This document shows, in pieces, positions 8,660 through 15,990 of a DNA stretch of 43,436 nt. Source of the DNA: Anaerolineales bacterium (GTDB taxonomy: Bacteria > Chloroflexota > Anaerolineae > Anaerolineales > Villigracilaceae); NCBI GenBank assembly GCA_013140605.1, contig JABFSL010000052.1:1-43436 (forward strand). The letters run 5' to 3'. Position numbers and translations under genes: made by a program. The first letter of the stretch is position 1; each line of letters opens with the position of its first letter. The notes under the pieces were generated by a model. The model saw nothing but the letters and a program-made list of their open reading frames with translations, searched no databases and was not told the origin of the DNA.

Positions 8660-8672
8660 CTATTCACCTCTG

Positions 8673-8699
8673 GTAGGGGCGGGGTTACCCCGCCCCTAC
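8673..8699. repeat. 27-base G+C-rich palindrome
   Basis: Arms GTAGGGGCGGGGT and ACCCCGCCCCTAC pair perfectly around a single T. It fills most of the gap between the corrinoid-activator and homocysteine-methyltransferase genes. No T tract follows on the minus strand. I recall similar strings as dispersed intergenic repeats in other bacteria, so a repeat is preferred to a terminator. Confidence 0.7.
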
Positions 8700-8704
8700 A
8701 AAAT

Positions 8705-10825
8705 TTATTTGACCATAAAATTTTTCGCCATCGGGTCCGCCACGCGGTTTGGAATCAAATGTGCAATGTGCGGAAACGGCTCGCTCATATGCGGGAAACT
8801 TGTCGCAAGCATGAATTGATTTTGAAATTCAGGGTCGGTTGGCAATTCAAATCTTTCAACCTTGCGCGCCACCGATTCAATTTCCCTGCGCTTTTCAACA
8901 TTCAGCAAAGCAATACGTGCGCCATCGCCTGCGGCATTCCCAACTGCATACACATTATCCAAAACACAATCGGGAATCAACCCGATCAGCATGGCTTTTT
9001 CCTTGTCAATATAACTGCCAAAGCCGCCCGCCAAAATAATTTTATCAGGAGATTCCAAACCAGAGCGCTTCAATAATGTCCGCGCCGCGGTGAACAACGC
9101 CGCCTTCGCCAATTGGATTTGTCTCACATCCTGCTGGGTCATGGGGATGTCTCTCCCTATGGAAGTTTCCTCCGCCCAGGCAATGACATACTCCCAGCCG
9201 CTCTCTCCCTTTCGAATGCGCTTCGAACTTAACTTGGTATTGAACTTGCCCCGAGAATCCACGATCCCAGCCCGGAATAATTCTGCCACTCCGTCGATGA
9301 TGGCCGAGCCGCAAATCCCTTTGACCTTGCCTACGAATTCAACATGATCCGTGTTCCAGCCATCAACGCCGATGACTTTGTATCTTGGCTCAAGTGTGTT
9401 CTCGTTAATTTCGATTCGTTCCATCGCACCTGGCGCGGCGCGCATTCCATATTCCACATGAGCGCCTTCGAGCGCAGGTCCGGTAGGCGTGGACGTACAC
9501 ACCAATCGCTTGCGATTTCCAAGAACGAGTTCAGCATTTGTGCCAACGTCGATCAACAACCAATTCTCATCCTGCTTATGCGGCTCTTCCGCGACGATCA
9601 TTGCGCTGGTATCCGCACCGACAAAGGATGCAATGGTTGGCAGGACATGAATATTTCCAGCGGAGTTAATATGCAATCCCAACTCGCGCGCCTTCACATC
9701 CACTGACTTATGAATTGCAGGTACAAATGGCGCAAGTCCCAAATCTTTTGGATGCAGGTTTAGCAAAAGATGGTGCATGGTTGAGTTGCCAACCAATACC
9801 ATTTCCAGAATGTCTTCTACTTTCATGTCGTTGCGAGGGGCGCTCTTTCCCGAAGCAACCTCACCCTCTTCATCAGGAGATTGCTTCGCAAAGTGCGCTC
9901 GCAATGACATATTTGCTGTCTTCACCGCTTGTTTCAATAATTTATTCAGTGTAGCGATAATGGCCTTGTGCAATTTCTCAAGTCCGTCTTTGTGCTCAAT
10001 CGTATATTGAATACGTGACATCACATCTTCGCCATACACGATCTGCGGATTCATTTCAGATTCTGCTGCGAGCATTTCTCCAGTTCGCAAATTGCATAAA
10101 TACAAAGCGACAGTTGTCGAGCCAATATCCACAGCCGTGCCGTAGCTGTCTTCGTGATAACCCGCCTGCACCTGAACGACTTCCTTATCCTGCCAGACAG
10201 AAACAGTCACATTCCATTTTGCTTCGCGCAGTGTGGATGACAACGTTCGCAGACATTGATAATCCACCGTGAAATCTGACCAGCGCGGAAGATTCTCCTC
10301 GCCTCGGCGGACGAGTCCCATGGAGGTTTCCAATCCCTTTGCGAGCCGTTCCCAATCTGCAATCGGTCTTTCCAAATTTGGCGGACTCATCGTGACAAGA
10401 TATTTCCGAATGGACGGTTTGATCTCGATGGCACGGTTACTCGCACTCTTGCGGACGATCTGCTTGTTTCCACTGCTTTCTTCAGGAACATTAATTAATA
10501 CATCACCCTGTATCTTGCATTGACAGGAAAGCCGCACCTGTCCCACTTCCCAGCCTTTGTCTTTTAACAACTTGGGTCTGCGGGCAAAGTAGGCCGCTTC
10601 TTCATTGGTCACAGGCGAAACATTCTCGCGTCTGGAATCCATATTGTATTTCTCGAAGCGGCCCTCTTCTATTAAAACCATGCACTTGCCGCAAGTGGCA
10701 TTCTCGGCGCAAATGGACTCGATCTCCACGCCCAAATCACGCGCGGCAGAACGAATGGAAATGCCTTCTTCCACTTGTCCGCGCGAGCCAGAGGGTTGCA
10801 GGATGATGTTATGTTTTTTTGTCAT
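8705..10825 (-). CDS. Corrinoid-activating ferredoxin/ASKHA protein (RamA/RACo-like, DUF4445)
   Basis: About 706 residues from ATG 10825. The N-terminal domain is a plant-type [2Fe-2S] ferredoxin (C39, C45 and C48 in CAENATCGKC, and a fourth Cys in RLSCQC). The large C-terminal part has ASKHA ATPase features: TAVDIGSTTVALYL, LVGNSTMHHLLL, WLLIDVGTNAELVLG, TPTGPALEGAHVEYGM and ILAGGFGSYID. Family members use ATP to drive one-electron reduction of inactive Co(II) corrinoid back to Co(I) in methyltransferase systems. Around residues 306-333 the protein carries a stretch (SLRAHFAKQSP to APRND) encoded by a palindromic repeat at 9825-9910, sitting in the linker before the conserved VLVGNSTMHH motif. 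The two adjacent methyltransferase-family genes fit the role. Confidence 0.88.
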   Translation of the reverse strand: MTKKHNIILQPSGSRGQVEEGISIRSAARDLGVEIESICAENATCGKCMVLIEEGRFEKYNMDSRRENVSPVTNEEAAYFARRPKLLKDKGWEVGQVRLSCQCKIQGDVLINVPEESSGNKQIVRKSASNRAIEIKPSIRKYLVTMSPPNLERPIADWERLAKGLETSMGLVRRGEENLPRWSDFTVDYQCLRTLSSTLREAKWNVTVSVWQDKEVVQVQAGYHEDSYGTAVDIGSTTVALYLCNLRTGEMLAAESEMNPQIVYGEDVMSRIQYTIEHKDGLEKLHKAIIATLNKLLKQAVKTANMSLRAHFAKQSPDEEGEVASGKSAPRNDMKVEDILEMVLVGNSTMHHLLLNLHPKDLGLAPFVPAIHKSVDVKARELGLHINSAGNIHVLPTIASFVGADTSAMIVAEEPHKQDENWLLIDVGTNAELVLGNRKRLVCTSTPTGPALEGAHVEYGMRAAPGAMERIEINENTLEPRYKVIGVDGWNTDHVEFVGKVKGICGSAIIDGVAELFRAGIVDSRGKFNTKLSSKRIRKGESGWEYVIAWAEETSIGRDIPMTQQDVRQIQLAKAALFTAARTLLKRSGLESPDKIILAGGFGSYIDKEKAMLIGLIPDCVLDNVYAVGNAAGDGARIALLNVEKRREIESVARKVERFELPTDPEFQNQFMLATSFPHMSEPFPHIAHLIPNRVADPMAKNFMVK
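9825..9910. repeat. Palindromic repeat element inside a coding sequence
   Basis: Outer arms ATGTCGTTGCGAG (from 9825) and CTCGCAATGACAT (to 9910) are inverted copies with one mismatch; inner arms CGAAGCAACCTC and GAGATTGCTTCG are also inverted. The same architecture recurs at 43215-43311 in an intergenic region. Here it is read through in frame by the corrinoid-activator gene. Confidence 0.85.
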
Positions 10826-10834
10826 ATTGTTTTG

Positions 10835-10909
10835 AACCGCGAAGCGCACAAAGGTCGCGAAGAAAATCTCTTGTTTTTCTTTGTGTCCCTTCGTGTCCTT
10901 TGTGGTTAA
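10835..10909. repeat. Imperfect inverted repeat between two minus-strand genes
   Basis: The left part reads AACCGCGAAGCGCACAAAGG. The right part is an inverted relative, reading on the other strand AACCACAAAGGACACGAAGG. The pair folds around a T-rich centre. The stop codon of the PF13769-type gene lies in the right edge. Confidence 0.6.
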
Positions 10910-11196
10910 GCGGTCTTCATCTCTCGGCGTGGAATCTCTATTTTCGCAAACTCAGTTTCCAGTTCAGAAAGAAGCGCGTCGGCAACTTCCTCGGGCGCGC
11001 CGTCACGTTCGATCCACTGTCCGCGTTTATATTGCGAGGCATAATCTGTTGTTCCCGTTAATCCCTCTGCCATTGCGTATGTGTCAATCGCATTTTGGAT
11101 TTTTTGCGAAAGTTGTTTCTTGACCGTTCTTCCATCGCCTTCAACAACAATCGAGGAGGGGATATGTTTCCAGTAAAAAATTCGGTATTTTGCCAT
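10906..11196 (-). CDS. Small 'virulence factor' (PF13769-like) conserved protein
   Basis: A 96-residue protein from ATG 11196 with AAGAGGATT upstream. It resembles the short family called virulence factor PF13769: MAKYRIFYWKHIPSSIVVE, VKKQLSQKIQNAIDTYAMAEGL, then QYKRGQWIERDGAPEEVADALLSELE. Despite the family name there is no evidence for a role in virulence here. Such genes can lie near corrinoid/one-carbon genes, which fits this position just upstream of the corrinoid activator. The biochemical function is unknown. A TATAAT-like sequence occurs in the AT-rich gap upstream, but no convincing -35 element goes with it. Confidence 0.7.
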   Translation of the reverse strand: MAKYRIFYWKHIPSSIVVEGDGRTVKKQLSQKIQNAIDTYAMAEGLTGTTDYASQYKRGQWIERDGAPEEVADALLSELETEFAKIEIPRREMKTA

Positions 11197-11292
11197 GCTC
11201 AATCCTCTTTGAAATTATATATAATTTTCGTAAGGGAGGATTTTACGGGAGGAATGGCTGTGGGTCAATGAAAAAATCGCAACGAATCCGTT

Positions 11293-12549
11293 TTATCCGT
11301 TGAGTACATTCGTTGATGCCAATGCACTTCCCGCCAGCCAGCCTGTCGTCCACGAAGATTGAAAATTGAACCCGCCTGTGATGCCGTCGATATCCAAAAC
11401 TTCGCCCGCTAAAAATAAATTTTCAGTCACACGGCTTTGCATGGTTTTGAAATTCACTTCATCCAAACGCACGCCGCCGCAAGTGACAAACTCTTCCTTG
11501 AATTGTCCCTTGCCCGTTATCTCAAATTGACAGGCGGTTAATTCTTCGGCAAGTTTTCGCAATTCCGCTTTTGTAATATCGCCCCAATTTTTCTCGCCAA
11601 TAAAACTGGTGAGCTGTATCCATAAACGCGCGGGCAGTTGTGTGAACGCTGGCTCGCTCAAAACTTTTTTGCGCGCGTTCTCGCGCCACGCTTTATGATT
11701 TTGTAAAACATCGAGTGCCTTTTCGAACGTGGTATCACCAAGCCAGTTCACGAACAGCGTCGCATGATATATTTTTTCAAACAGAATTCGCGCACCCCAC
11801 GCAGAAAGACGCAGCACCGCAGGCCCGCTCAATCCCCAATGCGTGATCAACAGCGGTCCGCGCTGTGTGAGCGAATCCATTTTCACTGTGACTGGCTCAA
11901 CAGACACGCCCGCCAATCCTTCCAACCGTTTATCTGAAATGTTGAATGTAAATAAAGACGGTACTGGTTCTTCAATTGAATGTCCAAGCGATTTGACGAT
12001 CTCGCGCGTGGTGGAATCACTGCCCGTGGCAAGCAATAATTTTTTTGTTTGCAGATGAAGAACTTTCGCTTCATTCCTGACCTCAAGCCTGAATCCGTTT
12101 TCTGAAAGAGACTCCACCTTTTGCAGACTCGTCCCCGTCTGCACGGTAGCCCCAGCCTTCTTCGCACTCTCCCGCAGACATTCTGCAATTGTCGCCGACG
12201 AGTCTGTAACGGGAAACATGCGCCCATCACTTTCGGTTTTCAATCTCACGCCATGTTTTTCAAACCACTTGATCGTATCCTCTGGCTGAAAACGGGTGAA
12301 CGCGCCGCGCAATGCCGCGCCTCCGCGTGGATAATATGTGATCAGCTGTGCAGGGTCAAAACAGGCATGGGTCACATTACATCGTCCGCCGCCGGAGATG
12401 AGCACCTTGCCTAAAGTTTGTTGCGCTTTTTCAATGATCAGAACATTTAGATCGGGATTCAATTCGGCACAGCGAATCCCCGCGAAAAAACCCGCAGGAC
12501 CTCCACCAACAATAATGACATCCCAGTTTGTTTGAGTTAATTTTGACAT
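11293..12549 (-). CDS. BaiN/HI0933-family NAD(P)/FAD-dependent oxidoreductase
   Basis: About 418 residues from ATG 12549. The N-terminal Rossmann motif VIIVGGGPAGFFAGIRCAE binds FAD ADP; GKVLISGGGRCNVTH is the family signature just after it. KLLLATGSDSTTREI and the C-terminal LFLAGEVLDIDGITGGFNFQ close the flavin site. Family members include BaiN, acting in bile-acid dehydroxylation, and many proteins of unknown substrate. No signal peptide. It is separated from the upstream thioredoxin genes by a long hairpin repeat, so it may be transcribed alone. Confidence 0.88.
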   Translation of the reverse strand: MSKLTQTNWDVIIVGGGPAGFFAGIRCAELNPDLNVLIIEKAQQTLGKVLISGGGRCNVTHACFDPAQLITYYPRGGAALRGAFTRFQPEDTIKWFEKHGVRLKTESDGRMFPVTDSSATIAECLRESAKKAGATVQTGTSLQKVESLSENGFRLEVRNEAKVLHLQTKKLLLATGSDSTTREIVKSLGHSIEEPVPSLFTFNISDKRLEGLAGVSVEPVTVKMDSLTQRGPLLITHWGLSGPAVLRLSAWGARILFEKIYHATLFVNWLGDTTFEKALDVLQNHKAWRENARKKVLSEPAFTQLPARLWIQLTSFIGEKNWGDITKAELRKLAEELTACQFEITGKGQFKEEFVTCGGVRLDEVNFKTMQSRVTENLFLAGEVLDIDGITGGFNFQSSWTTGWLAGSALASTNVLNG

Positions 12550-12614
12550 GTTCAGCGAGTATACACTACTGATATAAAGATTAATAATCCAGTAAATGGC
12601 TCCTTGCGAGTTGC

Positions 12615-12717
12615 TACGATTCTTGTACACGGACAACACGGAAAGATCTTTACCCCCGCTTCTTTTCCGTGTTGTCCGTGAAATCCGTGTACGAAAAACG
12701 CGCGATTTAGAATCGTC
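12615..12717. repeat. Long nested inverted repeat between genes
   Basis: Outer arms ACGATTCT (12616-12623) and AGAATCGT (12709-12716) enclose inner inverted arms GTACACGGACAACACGGAAA (from 12625) and TTCCGTGTTGTCCGTG (from 12665), with a second partial copy ATCCGTGTAC. The whole can fold as one hairpin of about 100 bases. It lies between the tlpA-like gene and the flavoprotein gene. Confidence 0.75.
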
Positions 12718-12774
12718 TAGTTAATACAAAAAGAGAACCTGCAAAACAGATTTTCTTTTGATTTGGAATTAAGT

Positions 12775-13356
12775 TTAGTTTTCCATTAACAACAGCGTGA
12801 CATATTTTTCAAGCATTTCGCGGTTGATTTCACCGACCCAGGCCAATCGCACAATGCCTTTGCGGTCGATCACATAGGAACTTGGCAGGTTTTCGTTATT
12901 GAATGCATCCAGTGCCGCGCCATTAAGATCGATCCAGACCGGGTATGTCATTCCGCTTTCCTGAACGAATTTAAGAACATCATTTTGAGGTTCGCCCGCT
13001 TCGACGCCAATGATCACAAATCCATCCGTGGTATGCGCTTTGTAATAAGACTCAAGCGTGGGAATTTCCGCTTTACAGGGCGGGCACCAGGTTGCCCAAT
13101 TATTGACCAGCACAACCTGATCGCGATATCCGATCAATGACTCTGTCTCACCATTCACGTTTTGTAGCGCAAGCTCGGGCGCGGGATAACTCACTTCCAT
13201 TGGAGTCACCGATCTGGAAGCGGGTTGAGATGCGGTAGTATTTTTTTCGCCTGTTAATACAAGAAGTGCTGCGAGGCCGATCAACACCAATCCCACGCCC
13301 AGAATAAATGTCAGCCCGGCCTTGGAATTGTTTTTGCGACGATTTTTCTTTGTCAT
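12775..13356 (-). CDS. TlpA/ResA-like membrane-anchored thioredoxin
   Basis: About 193 residues from ATG 13356 (MTKKNRRKNNSKAG); a longer open frame would overlap the upstream gene. A basic start and one hydrophobic helix (LTFILGVGLVLIGLAALLVL, about residues 14-34) make a membrane anchor with the domain outside. The thioredoxin-like domain has WATWCPPCKAEIPTLESYY (CPPC active site), VIIGVEAGEP and LPSSYVIDRKGIVRLAWVGEI with the cis-Pro region. Such proteins keep extracytoplasmic thiols reduced. It starts 17 bases after the two-domain thioredoxin and probably shares its ECF-type promoter. Confidence 0.88.
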   Translation of the reverse strand: MTKKNRRKNNSKAGLTFILGVGLVLIGLAALLVLTGEKNTTASQPASRSVTPMEVSYPAPELALQNVNGETESLIGYRDQVVLVNNWATWCPPCKAEIPTLESYYKAHTTDGFVIIGVEAGEPQNDVLKFVQESGMTYPVWIDLNGAALDAFNNENLPSSYVIDRKGIVRLAWVGEINREMLEKYVTLLLMEN

Positions 13357-13372
13357 GGGATTCTGCGATTGT

Positions 13373-14038
13373 TTAGTTAACCGCCCGCATGATCTCTGCG
13401 AGTAGATTTTTCTCTGGCATAGCTCCAACGACTGTACCCATGCCTGCGTTGATGACGGTCTGCGGAACACCCCTAACGTTGAATTGGTTTGCCAACTCGG
13501 GGAATTCTGTCGCTTCGACACCTTCCGCGCGGATCATGGCTGGGTTCTCCATCGCCATTTGATGCGCGAGCAACACAGCACGCGGACAATGCGGGCAGGT
13601 GGGTGTGACAAATACCTGTAAATGCAATGGCTTATCGAGATTCTTTAAGTACTCGCGGGCTTCCGCGCTGAGGCCAGAGTCACGGCCAGATACGAGCACA
13701 ATATCATTGATCAATGTGCCGAATTCGTGCCCGGCTGGAATGCCTGAATATTGAATTCCGAAATCGGTGACCTGATCCCCATCTTTGCCTGCGATCACAA
13801 TGGCTGGCACTTTATCAATGTTGAATTTGGATGCCATGTCTGCGTTGTCTTGCAGATCGTAGAAGCTCAAGCTGACTTTTTCATCAATGCTGGCAACTTC
13901 TTCGAGAAGTTGGCGTGTGTCGGCGCAATACTCGCAATTGTCTTGTGATCCAAAAAATAGGATCTGCACTGGTTCCTTCATTTGTTCGAATGTTTGGCTG
14001 ATCTGACTGACGACTTGTTCGTTGAGAAGCTTTTCCAT
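13373..14038 (-). CDS. Two-domain thioredoxin/protein disulfide oxidoreductase (PDO-like)
   Basis: A 221-residue protein with two thioredoxin folds in tandem. The first has CEYC (DNCEYCADTRQLLEEV) and the second CPHC (TPTCPHCPRAVLLAHQM); both have the cis-Pro strand (VPAIVIAG and VPQTVINAG). This matches the PDO/glutaredoxin-like family described from thermophiles and archaea, which oxidises, reduces or isomerises protein disulfides in the cytoplasm. No signal peptide. The start is ATG 14038 with AGGAG about eight bases upstream. A promoter motif shared with osmC lies at 14102-14133. Confidence 0.88.
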   Translation of the reverse strand: MEKLLNEQVVSQISQTFEQMKEPVQILFFGSQDNCEYCADTRQLLEEVASIDEKVSLSFYDLQDNADMASKFNIDKVPAIVIAGKDGDQVTDFGIQYSGIPAGHEFGTLINDIVLVSGRDSGLSAEAREYLKNLDKPLHLQVFVTPTCPHCPRAVLLAHQMAMENPAMIRAEGVEATEFPELANQFNVRGVPQTVINAGMGTVVGAMPEKNLLAEIMRAVN

Positions 14039-14101
14039 TTGTATACTCCTAATGTAATTGTCCCTGTAGTTTCACGTTGACAGAGAATGATTGTTTATGG
14101 A

Positions 14102-14133
14102 GTTTGGATGCAGACAAACAGAAAAAGTTACAA
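14102..14133 (-). promoter_or_regulatory. Candidate ECF-sigma promoter for the thioredoxin operon
   Basis: On the minus strand the -35-like TTGTAACTTT is followed by a -10-like TGCATCCAAAC. From the TTGTAAC start to the last base of the -10 string the span is 32 bases, exactly as at 15622-15653. Expected RNA start is close to 14097, about 60 bases before the gene start. Confidence 0.65.
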
Positions 14134-14171
14134 GCCGCGAAAAAATCCCCCTTAATAACTCATCTTACGCG

Positions 14172-14218
14172 CCCTCATCCCCAACCCCTCTCCCGAAGGG
14201 AGAGGGCTAGGGTGAGGG
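14172..14218. repeat. Dispersed G+C-rich inverted repeat, copy 1
   Basis: It begins CCCTCATCCCCAACCCCTCT, has a GAA loop, and ends with the near-complement AGAGGGCTAGGGTGAGGG. A near-identical copy in the opposite orientation is at 29525-29571. It lies downstream of the anti-sigma gene, where it might also slow or stop transcription. Confidence 0.8.
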
Positions 14219-14270
14219 AAAATACTGTATATTCTCAAAACTGCGTAAGGCCACTTAATAATTTGACGTT

Positions 14271-14540
14271 TTATTTTGCCGATGGTTTCAAATAGTCGTC
14301 GAGATTGAGTCTCTTGAAGAGCCGACTCCGCACATCGTCTGGCAGACCAGTTTGCGGGTCGTTCGAAGCGTGGACTAGGTCAATCGTCTTGCGCGTGGTA
14401 TCTACAACGATGCGGCAGTCTTCACATTCCGCAATATGTTTTTCGATCTGACGGCATAACTCAGCGCCCAACTCGCCGTCAATATAATCAGAGAGAGAGC
14501 CAAGCAAGCCTTCACAGTTGTTATGAGTTGATTCAGCCAT
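14271..14540 (-). CDS. Zinc-binding anti-sigma factor (ZAS/zf-HC2 type)
   Basis: An 89-residue soluble protein. It has the ZAS motif H35-x3-C39-x2-C42 (HIAECEDC) and an upstream C9 in the first helix (CEGLLGSLSDYIDGELG). Such proteins hold an ECF sigma inactive and, in RsrA-like members, release it when the zinc cysteines are oxidised. It lacks a membrane segment, so the signal is probably sensed in the cytoplasm. Its start overlaps the sigma gene stop by eight bases, typical of translational coupling of a sigma/anti-sigma pair. Confidence 0.88.
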   Translation of the reverse strand: MAESTHNNCEGLLGSLSDYIDGELGAELCRQIEKHIAECEDCRIVVDTTRKTIDLVHASNDPQTGLPDDVRSRLFKRLNLDDYLKPSAK

Positions 14541-15141
14541 TTGATTTCTCCTTCTTCATTCGTTCACCATAATAATAAGATAATTGTTCCCGTAACATTA
14601 AACGCGCTCTCAAAAGACGGACCTTCACGTTGGCTTCGGTGAGGTTGAGCGTATCAGCCGTATCCTTTATGGACAGGTCTTGAATATCGCGCAGCAGAAA
14701 GACCATGCGTAAGTTTTCAGGTAAATTCTGGATGGCGTGATCAAGCGCCTGCTTACCTTCAGCGGAAAGCAATTCATCTTCGGGTAATGCGCCCCAATCT
14801 ACAAATTGAGTTGGATGGATGTTATCAATTTCGTCGTTTGATTCCGTATCGTCAATGTTAATCTCTGGCTTTCCACGACGAAGGATCATTAAGGCTTCAT
14901 TGACGGCAATGCGATACAGCCATGTTAAAACACTGGAACGCCCCTCAAAATTAGGGAGGTGAGTCAGTGCGCTAATAAATGCATTTTGCAATACGTCTTC
15001 TGCATCCTGTTCATTGCCCAACATACGCAACCCTAAACGATAGATCGGGGCAGAATAAGCGTCTACAAGTTTTGCGAATTCCGCCCGATCTCCGTTACGC
15101 AGGGCTTCCAACGAAATTTCCTGACTAATTGTTTCAACCAT
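14533..15141 (-). CDS. ECF-type RNA polymerase sigma factor
   Basis: A 202-residue sigma-70 family group 4 protein. Region 2 is LVDAYSAPIYRLGLRMLGNEQDAEDVLQNAF followed by SSVLTWLYRIAVNEAL; region 4 is LPENLRMVFLLRDIQDLSIKDTADTLNLTEANVKVRLLRAR, with the helix-turn-helix. An acidic linker (NIDDTESNDEIDN) separates them. It is co-transcribed with the zinc anti-sigma. The neighbouring thioredoxin operon and osmC share a promoter-like motif pair and are the natural candidates for its regulon. That motif was not found ahead of the sigma gene itself. Confidence 0.95.
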   Translation of the reverse strand: MVETISQEISLEALRNGDRAEFAKLVDAYSAPIYRLGLRMLGNEQDAEDVLQNAFISALTHLPNFEGRSSVLTWLYRIAVNEALMILRRGKPEINIDDTESNDEIDNIHPTQFVDWGALPEDELLSAEGKQALDHAIQNLPENLRMVFLLRDIQDLSIKDTADTLNLTEANVKVRLLRARLMLREQLSYYYGERMKKEKSNG

Positions 15142-15194
15142 CGTTTACTTTATCCATAAATTATTTGGGTAGTATACACGATGGCAGGCGCTCT

Positions 15195-15590
15195 TTATAT
15201 GATAGGTTCAACAACTTTGGTTGTAACATCAAACTTCGGCGGTTTTTCCAGGTGTTTCTTTACGGCGCATAATTCCGCGGAATTGATCAACGATCCGCGA
15301 TATTTTTCGGGGAAGTCTGCTGGTACTTGAATTTCCAGATCGATTTTTTCGACCATGCCGCTCATCGGGCTGCTGTGGATTCTTTGAACAATGCGGATAC
15401 CTTCGGTGGGGAGGTTGCGCTGTTTGCAAAAACCGAGCACGTAGATCCCGGCGCAGGTGCCGATCGAGGCGAGAAATACAGCAAAGGGAGTTGGTGCGCT
15501 TGCTACTGGAGGCTGGTCGGTGGCGACAGTATAAGGGCCAAAGTGTGCGTCCACGCGGGACCCACCGGGGAAGTCAATGATCATTTCCAT
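15195..15590 (-). CDS. OsmC-family peroxiredoxin-like protein
   Basis: A 131-residue OsmC/Ohr-fold protein. The two reactive cysteines are in SIGTCAGIYVLGF and SAELCAVKKHLEKPPKF; the strand EKIDLEIQVPADFPEKYR is also typical. OsmC/Ohr proteins reduce organic hydroperoxides with thiols. Assignment to OsmC-like rather than Ohr is by overall similarity, not certain. ATG 15590 has AGGAGT upstream. It has its own candidate ECF promoter at 15622-15653. Confidence 0.88.
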   Translation of the reverse strand: MEMIIDFPGGSRVDAHFGPYTVATDQPPVASAPTPFAVFLASIGTCAGIYVLGFCKQRNLPTEGIRIVQRIHSSPMSGMVEKIDLEIQVPADFPEKYRGSLINSAELCAVKKHLEKPPKFDVTTKVVEPII

Positions 15591-15621
15591 GTTTATTAGT
15601 ACTCCTAATTTTTTAGATATG

Positions 15622-15653
15622 GTTTGGATGCATTCCCCGCAAGAAAGTTACAA
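15622..15653 (-). promoter_or_regulatory. Candidate ECF-sigma promoter for osmC
   Basis: On the minus strand, TTGTAACTTT (-35-like, from 15653) and TGCATCCAAAC (-10-like, to 15622) match the element upstream of the thioredoxin operon in sequence and spacing, while the bases between differ. The expected 5' leader is about 25-30 bases. Confidence 0.65.
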
Positions 15654-15821
15654 ATTGTTTCAGTCAATTGACAGCAGCGCTGCTTTTTGATGAACAGAAA
15701 CCATGATTATTTGCAGGCAGTGATGTCAATTGCAATGCAACTTGAATCAGTGCTGGAATAGGCATGGACACAGAATTGCACTGAATTAAATTTCCCGCAG
15801 GTGATAGGAAGTTTGTCAGGG

Positions 15822-15850
15822 TTGTACAGTTAGGTATGTCACTTGATATT
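15822..15850 (+). promoter_or_regulatory. Candidate promoter of the hdr-mvh operon
   Basis: TTGTAC (15822-15827), a 17-base spacer, and GATATT (15845-15850). Each hexamer matches the sigma-70 consensus only partly (3 and 4 of 6), but the spacing is ideal and the expected start point falls inside the Rex-like operator. Confidence 0.4.
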
Positions 15851-15866
15851 GTGAAATAATTCACTA
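15849..15866. promoter_or_regulatory. Rex-like operator ahead of hdrC
   Basis: The 18-base TTGTGAAATAATTCACTA matches the known Rex consensus TTGTGAA-N4-TTCACAA at 13 of 14 defined positions. Rex represses redox genes when NADH is low and lets go when NADH rises. It overlaps the candidate -10 region, a normal repressor position. Confidence 0.6.
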
Positions 15867-15990
15867 CTATGAAGATAGGAGGGTTATATTTTTACTGCGA
15901 ATGGACGACTTTTGTCGTGCCGAGTTGTAACTGGTTCAGGTCTGTCGTGTCCTTTACGCGGCAGGTTGAGTTGCAAAGCACGGAGGCATT

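Larger units (their letters stand above)
15654..15990. other. Intergenic region between osmC and hdrC
   Basis: The gap between the osmC start and hdrC holds the osmC promoter at its left end, a Rex-like operator with a candidate promoter near 15822-15866, and two related strings TTGTCGTG (about 15912) and CTGTCGTG (about 15942). A TTGTAAC at 15925, with TCC ending 15 bases further on, weakly recalls the ECF motif. An open frame of 66 codons on the minus strand has no recognisable product and is not called. Confidence 0.6.

Noticed and set aside
8673-8699. Terminator between the corrinoid activator and the methyltransferase gene
   Set aside because: The stem is perfect but no T tract follows on the minus strand, and the gap is only about 45 bases between co-directional, functionally linked genes.
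15664-15864. 66-codon open frame in the osmC-hdrC gap
   Set aside because: No homology is recognised, there is no ribosome site, and it overlaps the probable hdr promoter and Rex site.
15955-15975. Sigma-54 promoter before hdrC (GGCAGG then TTGC)
   Set aside because: The spacing between GG and GC is 11, not the required 10, and the site is only about 20 bases from the ATG.
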